From Rhodococcus xishaensis (lineage in GTDB: Bacteria > Actinomycetota > Actinomycetes > Mycobacteriales > Mycobacteriaceae), in the NCBI RefSeq assembly GCF_004011825.1, contig NZ_RKLO01000006.1, positions 124,001-188,000 on the forward strand: 64,000 nt of DNA, given 5' to 3'. Made by a program: the position numbers and the translations under genes. Shown here one piece after another: positions 17,686 through 26,676 of this stretch. How positions within the stretch are numbered: position 1 is the first letter of the stretch; each line of letters begins with the position of its first letter. The notes under the pieces are model-generated. The model was not told where the DNA came from and did no database searches. It saw only the letters and a list, made by a program, of their open reading frames with translations.

Positions 17686-19317
17686 CTATGCGCGTGCGTT
17701 CCGTGGTTCCAGCGTGCGCGCGAGTTCCGGAGTGAGAAGAGTGAACTCGTCCTGGCCGTGGTCGCGTAGCCAGACCGGGTCGTCGCAGTGCCAGCGCTCC
17801 GCGCTCAACGTTCGGGTGAGGACCTTGAACGTCGCGGTCCGGGGGAACTGTGCGCACACCCGCACCAGGGTCGGCCGCTGCTTGGGGCCGAGGTCGGGCT
17901 GGTCGTCGAGGAACCGGGCGAAGGTTACCGGGTCGAACTCGACGACGCTGTCGGTCGGGATGACGGCCGCCATCACTCGGTCGCCCACCTCGCTGTCCGG
18001 CACCCCGTACACGGATACGTGGGCGAATCCGGGGTAGCGGAGCAGGACGCGTTCGATCGGTGCTGTGCCCAGGTTCTCGCCGTCGACCCGCAGCCAGCCC
18101 GAACTGCGGCCTGCGAAATACACGAAACCGTCGGCGTCGCGATACCCGAGGTCGCCGCTCCAGTACTTGCCGTCGCGGAGCCGCTCGGCGTCGGCCTCGG
18201 GATTCTTGTAGTAGCCTGCGAAGGCGCCGGCGCCGCTCACGTTCACCAACTCTCCGGTCGCCTTGTCCGCGTTCACGATCCGCCCGAACTCGTCGAACTC
18301 AGCAGGAGGACAGGGCATTCCGGTGTCAGTGTCCAGGATCTCGACACCGTCCGGTAGTTGGCCCAGCGCGCCCAGAGGTGCATCGGGGTGGGCAGGAATG
18401 GAGACACCACCCTCGGTGGAGCCGAAGCCGTCGAGCACTAGTGTGCCGAATCGACGGGCGAACTCCCGGGCCACCGGCGCCGAACCCTCGTTGCCGTACA
18501 TGATCTTCAGCGAGTTGTCGGCATCATCGGGCTGCTCGGGCGTGGCGAGGATGTACGACAGCGGCTTTCCGACGTAGTTGGCGTAGGTGACGCCGTACCG
18601 GCGGACGTCCGGTAGGAAGCCGGATGCGGAGAATCTGCGCCGGAGTGCGATTCCACACTGTCCGTGTACTGCTACGGACCACGCCGCCATCATGGCGTTG
18701 GAGTGGAACATCGGCATTGCCATGTACACGACGTCGTCGGTCGAGAGGCCGAATCGTTCGGCCAGCATGATGCCGGGGACGGTGAACTTCGCGTGGGTGC
18801 AGCGCACCGCCTTCGGGTCTCCGCTGGTGCCCGAGGTGAAGATGAGCATCAGCAGGTCGTCGGGCCGGGCCGTGGAGGGGACGACGGGGCTGTCGGCGAA
18901 TGGCTCCAGCAGTTCAGGCCATTCGGGTGAATCCACGTTGATTATCCGTGTGCCGTCGAGATCGAGTCCGTCGAGCAGGTGCGCCTGGGCGTTCTCGGTG
19001 AACACGATCTGACAGTCGGACAGCGCGATGTCCCGGGCCAGGGCGTCACCTCGGCGAGTGGTGTTGAGGCCGACGAGGACAGTGCCGGAGAACGCCGCCG
19101 CGCCCACTAGCGACGAGAACTCCGGGATGTTGTCGAACAGCACCCCGAAGTGCCGAGGGCGGGCCGGGTCGAGCAGAGCGTTCAGCAGGGCCGCGCGGTC
19201 GTACATTCCGTGGACGTGTTCCGCCCACGGAATGTACGAGTCCTCGAATCGGATTCCGTGTGTGTCGACATCGCAGAGCGGCTCGAGGAGATCCGCGATG
19301 GTGGGATTAGCTTTCAT
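17686..19317 (-). CDS. fadD17: FadD17, steroid-CoA ligase
   Basis: 543 residues from ATG 19317; GTG 19323 two codons upstream is an alternative and neither has a clear Shine-Dalgarno. Adenylate-forming family: P-loop LIFTSGTSGDPKAVRCTH, DGFGSTEGGVS, YWSGDLGYRDADGFVYFAGR. In M. tuberculosis fadD17 stands next to fadE27 and fadE26 (Rv3506-Rv3504), as here, and the protein activates steroid side-chain acids of C24/C27 type. The longer N-terminus relative to the roughly 500-residue homologue should be checked. Confidence 0.85.
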   Translation of the reverse strand: MKANPTIADLLEPLCDVDTHGIRFEDSYIPWAEHVHGMYDRAALLNALLDPARPRHFGVLFDNIPEFSSLVGAAAFSGTVLVGLNTTRRGDALARDIALSDCQIVFTENAQAHLLDGLDLDGTRIINVDSPEWPELLEPFADSPVVPSTARPDDLLMLIFTSGTSGDPKAVRCTHAKFTVPGIMLAERFGLSTDDVVYMAMPMFHSNAMMAAWSVAVHGQCGIALRRRFSASGFLPDVRRYGVTYANYVGKPLSYILATPEQPDDADNSLKIMYGNEGSAPVAREFARRFGTLVLDGFGSTEGGVSIPAHPDAPLGALGQLPDGVEILDTDTGMPCPPAEFDEFGRIVNADKATGELVNVSGAGAFAGYYKNPEADAERLRDGKYWSGDLGYRDADGFVYFAGRSSGWLRVDGENLGTAPIERVLLRYPGFAHVSVYGVPDSEVGDRVMAAVIPTDSVVEFDPVTFARFLDDQPDLGPKQRPTLVRVCAQFPRTATFKVLTRTLSAERWHCDDPVWLRDHGQDEFTLLTPELARTLEPRNARA

Positions 19318-19392
19318 GTCCACATCATGACGGGTATTTCGCCGATTACTCTACGAATTCCACATTCTTGGGACCGCTTGTGCCCGAGACGC

Positions 19393-20514
19393 TTACGCGG
19401 GAGTCACAGCCAGAACCGAACCCAGGCGGCGCAGATGGTCGGTTGCCGACCCGAGCAGGAACTCCTGGCGCTTCGCGGCGAGGAAGTAGCGATGGGTGGG
19501 GTGGTCTTCGTCCAGACCAACACCGCCGTGGACGTGGACCACGGTGTGTGCGACCCGGTGGCCGGCGTCGGCAGCCCAGAACTTCGCGGTGTCGACCTCG
19601 CCTTCGACGGGCAGTCCCTCGGCAAGACGGAAGGCCGCCTGCCACAGTGTCAGTCGTACGCCCTTCACGTCGATGTACCCGTCGGCAAGGCGCTGGGCGA
19701 CGGCCTGGAAGCTGCCGATCGGACGGTCGAACTGGACGCGCTCGCGGGCGTACTCGGCGGTCATCTTCAGGGCTTGGTCGAGAACACCGAACTGGAAGGC
19801 GCTCGAGCCGACCGCGCCACGGTCGAGGATCCAGTCGACGATCTCACGCCCGCTCTGGACGGAGCCGAGGATGCGATCCTCGCCCAGGCGGACGTCGGTG
19901 AACTCGACGATGCCGACGCACCCGAAATCGGTTGTCTGCTGGCGGGTGACCGAGACGCCGGCGTCGTCGGCCTGGACCAGGAACACCGCGGTGCCGTTGT
20001 CGGTGGCGGCCGGGACCAGGAACAGGTCCGCGATCGGCGCACCGTCGACGACGATCTTGGTACCCCGTAGCGTCCACCCGTCTGCGGTCGTCTCGGCCCG
20101 GGTAACGGGTGCCGCGGGGTTGTCGTTGAGGTCCTCGGCGAGTGCGACGGCGAGGACCTTCGAGCCGGTAGCTGCCGGAGCAGCCCACTCCGAACGCTGT
20201 GCGTCCGAGCCGAACTCGGCGATCGCACCCGCGGCCATGACGATCGACGACAGGTAGGGCACCGGAGCGACGCCGCGACCCAGTTCGATCAGGATGCTGC
20301 ACTGCTCGAGAACTCCGAACCCGTCGCCGCCGACCGACTCGGGCAGGGCAGCGCTCAGCACGCCGGAACTCGCGAGCGCATCCCATAGTTTGCGATCGAA
20401 GCGGTCCTCGGCCGAGTCGAGTTCACGCAGGTGCTCGTTCGTGACAATTTCCGAGACGATGCCGTTGGTGAGGCCGGCCAAGTCGTTCTGGGCCTCGGTG
20501 AGGGAGAAGTCCAT
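19393..20514 (-). CDS. fadE27: FadE27 (ChsE5), acyl-CoA dehydrogenase subunit
   Basis: 373 residues, acyl-CoA dehydrogenase fold. FadE26 and FadE27 homologues form an alpha2beta2 heterotetramer (ChsE4-ChsE5) that dehydrogenates sterol-CoA esters with C8 or C5 side chains. Seen: MDFSLTEAQNDLAGLTNGIV helix, FGVLEQCSILIELGRGVAPV, and the FAD-region VHVHGGVGLDEDHPTHRYF near the C-terminus. Only one subunit of such pairs carries the catalytic base. Starts 15 nt after fadE26. Confidence 0.9.
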   Translation of the reverse strand: MDFSLTEAQNDLAGLTNGIVSEIVTNEHLRELDSAEDRFDRKLWDALASSGVLSAALPESVGGDGFGVLEQCSILIELGRGVAPVPYLSSIVMAAGAIAEFGSDAQRSEWAAPAATGSKVLAVALAEDLNDNPAAPVTRAETTADGWTLRGTKIVVDGAPIADLFLVPAATDNGTAVFLVQADDAGVSVTRQQTTDFGCVGIVEFTDVRLGEDRILGSVQSGREIVDWILDRGAVGSSAFQFGVLDQALKMTAEYARERVQFDRPIGSFQAVAQRLADGYIDVKGVRLTLWQAAFRLAEGLPVEGEVDTAKFWAADAGHRVAHTVVHVHGGVGLDEDHPTHRYFLAAKRQEFLLGSATDHLRRLGSVLAVTPA

Positions 20515-20529
20515 TGTCGTGGTCCTTAC

Positions 20530-21711
20530 TTATCGCTTGGAGGCGGGCTGGCCGAGGGCAGTCATCGCGATGATGTCGCGCTGGATCTCGTTGGTGCCGC
20601 CACCGAAGGTGAGGATCAACGCGGAGCGGTGCATCCGCTCTAGTCGTCCGCGCAGAAGGACACCGGCCGAGTTCTGGCGGACAGTGGCCGACGGACCCAG
20701 GATCTCCATCAGCAGTCGGTAGGCCTCGGTGGCGAACTCGGTGCCGAACACCTTGTTGGCCGATGCGGCTTCGGGTCCGGGAGCGTGGTCCTGGGCCGAT
20801 GCGATCTCCCAGTTCATGAGCTTCAGGTATTCGGTCTTGGCGTGGACCCGAGCCAGGTTGATCTGCACCCACTCCTGGTCGATCACCCGTCGACCGTCCG
20901 CCAGCTTCGTGTTCTGTGCCCACTCGCGGACTTCCTGCAGAGCCGTCATGATCGGACCCGCCGACGTGAGGGCGACACGTTCGTGGTTGAGCTGGTTCGT
21001 CACTAGCTTCCAGCCGCCGTTCTCCTCGCCGACGCGGGAGCTCTGCGGCACGCGCACGTCCTGGTAGTAGGTGGCGCTGGTGTCCGGGCCCGCCATGGTG
21101 TGGACCGGCGTGTACGAGAAGCCTTCGGCAGTGGTCGGCACGATGATCATGCTGATGCCACGGTGCTTCTTGGCAGTCGGGTCGGTCCGGCACGCGAGCC
21201 ACACGTAGTCGGCGTACTGGATGAGGCTGGTCCACATCTTCTGACCGTTGATGACGTAGTCGTCACCGTCCTTGACCGCGGACGTGCGCAGCGACGCGAG
21301 GTCGGTGCCGGCTCCCGGCTCGGAGTAGCCGATCGAGAAGTGCAGCTCGCCGGCCGAGATCTTGGGGAGGAAGAACGCCTTCTGCTCGGGGGTGCCGAAG
21401 TGCATGATCGTGGGCGCGACCGAGTTGATGGTCAGGAAGGGGACCGGCGCGCCGGCAATGGCGGCCTCGTCGGTGAAGATCAGCTGATCCATGGCGGACC
21501 GCTCCTGGCCGCCGTATTCCTTGGGCCAGCCGAGGGTGAGCCAGCCGTCCTCGCCCATCTGCTGGACGACCTCGCGGTAGACGTTGCCCTCGCCGTACTC
21601 CCCGGTCGTCGCGGCGAGCGCCTCACGACGTTCGGGGGTCATCAATTTGGCAAAGTAGCTTCGCAGCTCCTCGCGCAGCTGCTGCTGCTGCGGGGTGTAG
21701 GTGATATCCAC
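20530..21711 (-). CDS. fadE26: FadE26 (ChsE4), acyl-CoA dehydrogenase subunit
   Basis: 393 residues from GTG 21711 (VDITYTPQQQQLREELRSYF), supported by GGAGAA 6 nt ahead and by the mycobacterial start; extending to 21942 would add a 77-residue low-complexity lead. Acyl-CoA dehydrogenase motifs: HFSIGYSEPGAGTDLASLRT (FAD/substrate), YVINGQKMWTS, and the C-terminal LTFGGGTNEIQRDIIA. Partner of FadE27. The KstR box lies 178 nt upstream, implying a long leader or an unseen promoter nearer the gene. Confidence 0.9.
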   Translation of the reverse strand: MDITYTPQQQQLREELRSYFAKLMTPERREALAATTGEYGEGNVYREVVQQMGEDGWLTLGWPKEYGGQERSAMDQLIFTDEAAIAGAPVPFLTINSVAPTIMHFGTPEQKAFFLPKISAGELHFSIGYSEPGAGTDLASLRTSAVKDGDDYVINGQKMWTSLIQYADYVWLACRTDPTAKKHRGISMIIVPTTAEGFSYTPVHTMAGPDTSATYYQDVRVPQSSRVGEENGGWKLVTNQLNHERVALTSAGPIMTALQEVREWAQNTKLADGRRVIDQEWVQINLARVHAKTEYLKLMNWEIASAQDHAPGPEAASANKVFGTEFATEAYRLLMEILGPSATVRQNSAGVLLRGRLERMHRSALILTFGGGTNEIQRDIIAMTALGQPASKR

Positions 21712-21888
21712 GTGGCTTCTCCATTCCAGGGCAATCGTCGGCGCTGATTCGCCCGATTCGGCACTGTCTGCTGAAATGATCGCGGACACTGCTGATCTTG
21801 TACGAGGCTGTGACAGCGGCCTTTCCGTCACCGTGCCGACCGTGCGGTTGGCAGGGTGAGGATGGTCGCCCGAATCATTGCACAGCGG

Positions 21889-21902
21889 TGGAACGGGTTC
21901 TA
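21889..21902. promoter_or_regulatory. KstR operator, fadE26 / ferredoxin
   Basis: TGGAACGGGTTCTA, a KstR box with GAAC-n2-GTTC core, in the divergent gap between fadE26 (start 21711) and the ferredoxin (start 21990). Confidence 0.72.
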
Positions 21903-21989
21903 GTCTAATGGCGGAATGTAGTTGCATCACAGCCCGGTGCACCGTGCATCCTTCTACCCTCCCAAACTAGCGTGAAATGAGGAATGGCC

Positions 21990-22178
21990 ATGGAGGTCAG
22001 GGTCGACAGGGACCGCTGCGAAGCCAACGGTGTCTGCGTCGGAATAGCTCCCGACATCTTCGAACTGGATGACGACGAGGAGTTGATCATCACGGCGCCC
22101 GTGCCTCCCGCGGATCGCGAAGCGGACGTTCGCTCGGCCATCGCGCAGTGCCCACGCGCTGCGCTCACCGAGCACTAG
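21990..22178 (+). CDS. fdxD: FdxD, small 3Fe-4S/4Fe-4S ferredoxin
   Basis: 62 residues (Rv3503c homologue has 63). Cluster ligands fall in DRDRCEANGVCVGIAPDIF and the C-terminal QCPRAAL; the pattern C-x5-C...C, with no central CxxC cysteine, fits a 3Fe-4S-type P450 ferredoxin. ATG 21990 is favoured over 21984 because GAGGA then sits about 7 nt ahead. Likely electron donor for a steroid P450 such as CYP125 or for another sterol oxidoreductase. Confidence 0.85.
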   Translation: MEVRVDRDRCEANGVCVGIAPDIFELDDDEELIITAPVPPADREADVRSAIAQCPRAALTEH

Positions 22179-22186
22179 AACGCCTT

Positions 22187-22220
22187 GCGGCCAATGTAGA
22201 ACACGTTCTACATTGGCCGC
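22187..22220. promoter_or_regulatory. KstR box inside a 34-bp palindrome
   Basis: A perfect TAGAACACGTTCTA (22197-22210) forms the core of an inverted repeat with 16-nt arms (22187-22202 and 22205-22220) that is exact apart from its central AC. It starts 9 nt after the ferredoxin stop and ends 73 nt before hsd4A. It is an operator for hsd4A and, as RNA, could also form a terminator-like hairpin for the ferredoxin gene. Confidence 0.85.
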
Positions 22221-22293
22221 GTCGTCGACAGCCGCGGCGACAGCCACCGACCGGCGCGAGGCCGGTCGACGTCACGGGTACGGGAGTGCGTCC

Positions 22294-23208
22294 ATGAGTG
22301 CAGACAGCAGCCGCGAGGTCAGCTTGGAGGGCAAGGTCGCGATCGTGACCGGGTCGGGATCGGGTCTCGGTCGGGCCGAGGCGATCGGTCTGGCGCAGTC
22401 CGGTGCGGCCGTGGTCGTCAACGATCTCGTGGTCAGTGATGCTGTCGAGTCGACGCTCGAGGATCTCCGTGCCCTCGGGGGCAAGGTCGAATTCGTAGCC
22501 GGCGATGTCGGCGAGCGGTCCACCGCGGACGCGCTCATGGCCGCCGCGCAAGGACTCGGCGGCGTGGACATCGTCGTCAACAATGCGGGCATCGTTCGCG
22601 ACCGCATGCTGTTCAGCATGTCCGACGAGGAGTGGGATCTCGTCCTCAAGGTTCACCTGCGCGGTCACTTCCTGCTTTCCCGCAATGCAGCAGCGTTCTG
22701 GCGCGACAAGTCGAAGGCGGAGGGCGCCCCCGTCTACGGTCGGCTGATCAATACATCGTCCGAGGCGGGTCTTCTGGGTCCGGCGGGGCAGCCGAACTAC
22801 GGTGCCGCCAAGGCCGGCATCACGGCTCTCACCTTGTCGGCCGCCCGTGGTCTGTCCCGCTACGGCGTGCGCTCCAATGCCATCTGCCCACGGGCCCGGA
22901 CGTCGATGACAGAGTCCGTGTTCGGCGATGCACCCGAGGGCGAGGTCGATCCGCTGTCGCCGGAGCACGTCGCCGCTCTGGTGTCCTACCTGGCCTCGCC
23001 GGCCGCCGAGAAGATCAACGGCCAGGTCTTCGTCGTCTACGGCCCGATGGTCGCGCTGATGGCGGCCCCCGTGGTCGAGCAGCGGTTCGATGCAGACGCG
23101 GCCCAGTGGACGCCCGCAGCTCTCGCGGACGAGATGGCGGCCTACTTCGATGGCCGCGACCCGGAGCGCACCTTTTCGGCGTCGGAGGCGCTGGGGAGCC
23201 TCGGCTGA
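22294..23208 (+). CDS. hsd4A: Hsd4A, side-chain 3-hydroxyacyl-CoA dehydrogenase
   Basis: 304 residues from ATG 22294 (GGGAG ahead). SDR of the multifunctional-enzyme-type-2 kind: TGSGSGLGRAEAIGLA, NNAGIVRDRMLFSMSDEEWD, catalytic NYGAAKAGI. Homologue of Rv3502c, reported as 17-beta-hydroxysteroid/beta-hydroxyacyl-CoA dehydrogenase in the first side-chain cycle. It shares a close paralogue in this window at 3497 (same NNAG-RDRM signature). Its own KstR box is 22197. Confidence 0.88.
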   Translation: MSADSSREVSLEGKVAIVTGSGSGLGRAEAIGLAQSGAAVVVNDLVVSDAVESTLEDLRALGGKVEFVAGDVGERSTADALMAAAQGLGGVDIVVNNAGIVRDRMLFSMSDEEWDLVLKVHLRGHFLLSRNAAAFWRDKSKAEGAPVYGRLINTSSEAGLLGPAGQPNYGAAKAGITALTLSAARGLSRYGVRSNAICPRARTSMTESVFGDAPEGEVDPLSPEHVAALVSYLASPAAEKINGQVFVVYGPMVALMAAPVVEQRFDADAAQWTPAALADEMAAYFDGRDPERTFSASEALGSLG

Positions 23209-23395
23209 CTTTTGCCGTTCGAATCGGGCGGCGTATCCTGCTGGTGGCCCCGCAATCTTCCTGTGATGGGGGATCCCGAGGATCTCGATCCATACAGGAC
23301 GAATCCCGACACGGGCGGGGCCGGTGGGTGGCGTGTTCGGATCACTCTAGGTAGGGCGGGGCCGGGACGTGCCGGAATGAGACGCACTTTGGGTC

Positions 23396-23409
23396 TAGAA
23401 CACGTTCTA
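23396..23409. promoter_or_regulatory. KstR operator, distal mce4 site
   Basis: TAGAACACGTTCTA, a perfect box, 443 nt upstream of yrbE4A and 188 nt after hsd4A. Confidence 0.8.
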
Positions 23410-23722
23410 ATTGTGTAGACGTTCCGACCGGAGATCCGGGGTGCCCGCGATCGCATCCATCGACCCGTCGTGCCCCGTCCAACGGCCTCGGTTCCCAACC
23501 CCCGGGTTCTGTTTTCCTTGCGCGCGACTACCGTGCCCACAGCTTGTCTGGTGTAGATAATGCCTGCTCAAAGCCGATTGTTGAATGTCCGGGCGTCAGG
23601 CGCTGTCCTCGCAGGGATCGTTCTGGGATTGCCCTACTGCGCGCGCGGAACTGTTGGTTGCGGCGGATGCGGATGAGATCTGCCCGCCATTCAGAAGCTT
23701 TGACAACCGAACGTTTTGACAC

Positions 23723-23736
23723 CTGAACACGTTCTA
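23723..23736. promoter_or_regulatory. KstR operator, proximal mce4 site
   Basis: CTGAACACGTTCTA, 12 of 14 to the perfect box, 116 nt upstream of yrbE4A; TAGTATGACT follows it and may hold a -10 element. Confidence 0.78.
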
Positions 23737-23851
23737 GTTAGTATGACTTGGATCACACAGAGTTTGTCCCGTTTCGGGTGCTTTTAGGGTGTTTTGTGTG
23801 GCTTTCGCCACGTATTGTGATCAACCGTGACGAGGATGGTGAGGAGGTAAC

Positions 23852-24616
23852 GTGGTCGACCTCCTCGAGGTCCCATTGCGGGCCGCCGGCGGCTTCTTCG
23901 CGATGTCGGCAGATACCCTCAGGGCCGTGGCCTCGCGCCCGTTCCAGCGGCGCGAGTTCATCGATCAGGCGTGGTTCGTCGCTCGGGTCTCGATGGTTCC
24001 GACTGTGCTCGTGGCCATTCCGTTCACTGTCCTGGTGAGCTTTACGATCAACATTCTCCTGCGAGAGATCGGGGCGGCAGACCTGAGCGGCGCGGGTGCC
24101 GCACTCGGAGCCGTCACACAGGTTGGACCGATCGTCACGGTTCTCATCGTCGCCGGTGCCGGGGCGACCGCCATCTGCGCCGATCTCGCCGCGCGCACCA
24201 TTCGCGAGGAGATCGACGCGATGCGGGTGCTCGGCATCAATCCGATCCACCGACTGGTCGTGCCGCGCGTCCTGGCGTCCACCGTCGTTGCGCTGCTGCT
24301 CAATGGCCTGGTCTGCACGATCGGCATCCTCGGTGGCTTCTTGTTCTCCGTGTACGTGCAGGATGTGAACCCCGGCGCGTTCGTCAACGGCATCACACTG
24401 CTCACCGGATTCGGCGAGTTGATGATCTCGATGGTCAAGGCGGGTCTGTTCGGAATGATCGCGGGCCTGATGGCCGCGTACCTCGGACTCAACGTCAAAG
24501 GCGGTGCCAAAGCCGTCGGTGACGCCGTCAACCAGACTGTCGTCTTCTCCTTCATGGCGCTCTTCGTGGTCAATGTGCTCGTCACGGCCGTCGGCATCAA
24601 GCTGACGGCTGGGTGA
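23852..24616 (+). CDS. yrbE4A: YrbE4A, MlaE-type permease of Mce4
   Basis: 254 residues, integral membrane permease of the Mce sterol transporter. MlaE-family features: an amphipathic N-terminal region, about five to six hydrophobic helices, and the conserved EEIDAMRVLGINPIHRLVVP cytoplasmic loop. GTG start with GAGGAGGTAAC directly ahead. First gene of a ten-gene operon with 4-nt overlaps at most junctions. With YrbE4B and an ATPase encoded elsewhere it imports cholesterol. Confidence 0.95.
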   Translation: MVDLLEVPLRAAGGFFAMSADTLRAVASRPFQRREFIDQAWFVARVSMVPTVLVAIPFTVLVSFTINILLREIGAADLSGAGAALGAVTQVGPIVTVLIVAGAGATAICADLAARTIREEIDAMRVLGINPIHRLVVPRVLASTVVALLLNGLVCTIGILGGFLFSVYVQDVNPGAFVNGITLLTGFGELMISMVKAGLFGMIAGLMAAYLGLNVKGGAKAVGDAVNQTVVFSFMALFVVNVLVTAVGIKLTAG

Positions 24617-24630
24617 GCGGGGGTGAACTA

Positions 24631-25482
24631 ATGGCTTTGGTCGCGTCAGGGCGATTCCTTCGTACCCGACGACGAGTCGCGCGCGTATCACGCGCGATCG
24701 ATCGACTCGGCGAGCAGGCGCTGTTTTACTGGCGTGCTCTGATCTGGGCGCCCCGTGCGCTCGTCCACTATCGGAAGGAAGTGCTGCGGCTCGTCGCCGA
24801 GATCAGCATGGGCACGGGCGCGCTCGCGGTCATCGGCGGCACCGTCGTCATCGTGGGCTTTCTGACGCTGTTCACCGGTGGCACCATCGCGGTCCAGGGC
24901 TTCAGCTCACTCGGCAACATCGGCGTCGAGGCGCTCACCGGCTTCTTCGCGGCGTTCATCAACGTGCGCATCGCGGCACCGGTGATCGCCGGCATCGGCC
25001 TGGCCGCCACCATCGGTGCCGGTTCGACCGCGCAGCTCGGTGCCATGAGGGTTTCCGAAGAAGTGGACGCGCTCGAGTCCATGGCGATCCCGTCGATTCC
25101 GTACCTGGTCTCGACCCGCGTGATGGCCGGCATGATCGCGATCGTCCCGCTGTACTCGCTCGCGGTGATCGCGTCCTTCGTGGCCAGCCGGTTCGCGACG
25201 GTGTTCCTGTACAACCAGTCTCCCGGTGTCTACGACCACTACTTCACGACGTTCCTGATCCCGACGGACATCCTGTGGTCGTTCGCGCAGGCGATCGTCA
25301 TGGCGTTGGCTGTCATGCTGATTCACACCTACTACGGGTTCAATGCGAGTGGCGGTCCCGTGGGTGTGGGCGTGGCCGTCGGTAAGGCCGTTCGTGCGTC
25401 GCTCATCGCGGTCGTGACCGTGACCCTGCTGATCTCGCTGGCGATCTACGGCCAGTCCGGCAACTTCAACCTGTCGGGTTAG
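24631..25482 (+). CDS. yrbE4B: YrbE4B, MlaE-type permease of Mce4
   Basis: 283 residues from ATG 24631 (GGGGG 7 nt ahead; mycobacterial homologue 280). GTG 24613, overlapping the yrbE4A stop, is an alternative. Membrane permease with the EEVDALESMAIPSIPYLVST loop typical of MlaE/YrbE proteins and hydrophobic helices throughout. Forms the permease dimer with YrbE4A. Confidence 0.93.
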   Translation: MALVASGRFLRTRRRVARVSRAIDRLGEQALFYWRALIWAPRALVHYRKEVLRLVAEISMGTGALAVIGGTVVIVGFLTLFTGGTIAVQGFSSLGNIGVEALTGFFAAFINVRIAAPVIAGIGLAATIGAGSTAQLGAMRVSEEVDALESMAIPSIPYLVSTRVMAGMIAIVPLYSLAVIASFVASRFATVFLYNQSPGVYDHYFTTFLIPTDILWSFAQAIVMALAVMLIHTYYGFNASGGPVGVGVAVGKAVRASLIAVVTVTLLISLAIYGQSGNFNLSG

Positions 25483-25494
25483 AGCGGAGGGACC

Positions 25495-26676
25495 ATGCCC
25501 GAAGCAAGGTGGAAGACGAAACTCGCCGCGACCGTGATGGTGTTCGGTCTGGTGGCGATCGTTGTGCTGGCGTTGACGATGTTCGTCGGTGGTTTCACGA
25601 GGAGCGAGCCGGTGACGGTGACCGCGCCTCGTTCGGGTCTGGTCATGGATCCCGACGCCAAAGTCAAGATGCGCGGCGTCGAAGTCGGCCGTGTGGCCTC
25701 CATCGACGAGATCGGCGGTCAGGCGGAGCTCCGATTGGACATCGATCCGTCCCAGATGCATCTCATCCCGTCGAACTCGACCGTCGAGATCAAGTCCACC
25801 ACCGTGTTCGGTGCCAAGTACGTCAATTTCGTTGCGCCCGAGCATCCGTCGCGGACGTCGTTGCAGCCGGGTGCCGTGATCAGCGCGAACAGCGTGACGG
25901 TCGAGTTCAACACGCTGTTCCAGCACCTGTCGGAGTTGCTTCAGCAGATCGAACCGGAGAAGCTCAACGCGACACTCGGAGCCATCTCGTCGGCGCTCAA
26001 CGGTCGCGGCGACGATCTGGGCCAGCTTCTCTCCGAGTCCGACGCCTACCTCAAGACGATCAATCCGGTACTGCCTCAACTTCAGGCGGACCTGGATTCG
26101 ACGGCGATCGTGGCCAACCTCTACGCGGACGTCACACCCGACCTGATGGCCTTTCTCGACAATGCGACTGTGACCAGCGGCACCCTCGCCGACGAGCGGG
26201 ACAACCTGCGAATGACGCTGGAGAACGTGGCCGCGTTGGCGAGGACCGGGAACCTGGTGCTCACCGACAACGAGGCAGACCTGACCCGATCGCTCGCGCT
26301 GCTCGAACCGACGACGGCCCTACTGGCCGGGTACTCGCCGAGCATCTCCTGCACCATCGTCGGGCTCAACAATGCTCGCCCCGCCGCCGAGGCGATCGAG
26401 GGCGGCAACCAGCCTGGCTTCGCGATGAGCGCGAGCTTCATACCCGGATTCGAGCCCTACACCTACCCGGACAACCTCCCGGTGGTCAACGCCACCGGCG
26501 GACCGAACTGTTGGGGTCTGCCGGACTTCGATCCAAGGCGTGACGGCGACGCGCCGTTCGTGGTCGCGGATACCGCGATCGTGCCGTACGTGCCGTCGAC
26601 CGAGGCTTCGCTGAACGTGCCCAAGCTGTTCCAGTGGCTGTATGGGGGCATTGCCCCACAGGAGGGGCAGAATTGA
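25495..26676 (+). CDS. mce4A: Mce4A, substrate-binding MCE protein
   Basis: 393 residues. One N-terminal transmembrane helix (about 10-32, MVFGLVAIVVLALTMFVGGF), then the MCE/MlaD domain (VTAPRSGLVMDPDAKVKMRG, GVEVGRVASI, KYVNFVAPEH; about 35-120), then a long helical domain that in assembled complexes builds a lipid channel across the cell envelope. RBS GGAGGG 4 nt before ATG. The stop overlaps the mce4B ATG. Mce4A-F together carry cholesterol. Confidence 0.94.
   Translation: MPEARWKTKLAATVMVFGLVAIVVLALTMFVGGFTRSEPVTVTAPRSGLVMDPDAKVKMRGVEVGRVASIDEIGGQAELRLDIDPSQMHLIPSNSTVEIKSTTVFGAKYVNFVAPEHPSRTSLQPGAVISANSVTVEFNTLFQHLSELLQQIEPEKLNATLGAISSALNGRGDDLGQLLSESDAYLKTINPVLPQLQADLDSTAIVANLYADVTPDLMAFLDNATVTSGTLADERDNLRMTLENVAALARTGNLVLTDNEADLTRSLALLEPTTALLAGYSPSISCTIVGLNNARPAAEAIEGGNQPGFAMSASFIPGFEPYTYPDNLPVVNATGGPNCWGLPDFDPRRDGDAPFVVADTAIVPYVPSTEASLNVPKLFQWLYGGIAPQEGQN

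Larger units (their letters stand above)
23209..23851 (+). other. Long intergenic region upstream of mce4
   Basis: 643 nt with no convincing gene. It holds two KstR boxes (listed separately) 327 nt apart, an AT-richer stretch near 23700-23770, and at its end the GAGGAGGTAAC Shine-Dalgarno of yrbE4A. Confidence 0.7.

Noticed and set aside
21712-21942. 77-residue N-terminal extension of FadE26
   Set aside because: No family similarity, crosses the KstR box at 21889, and GTG 21711 has a good RBS.
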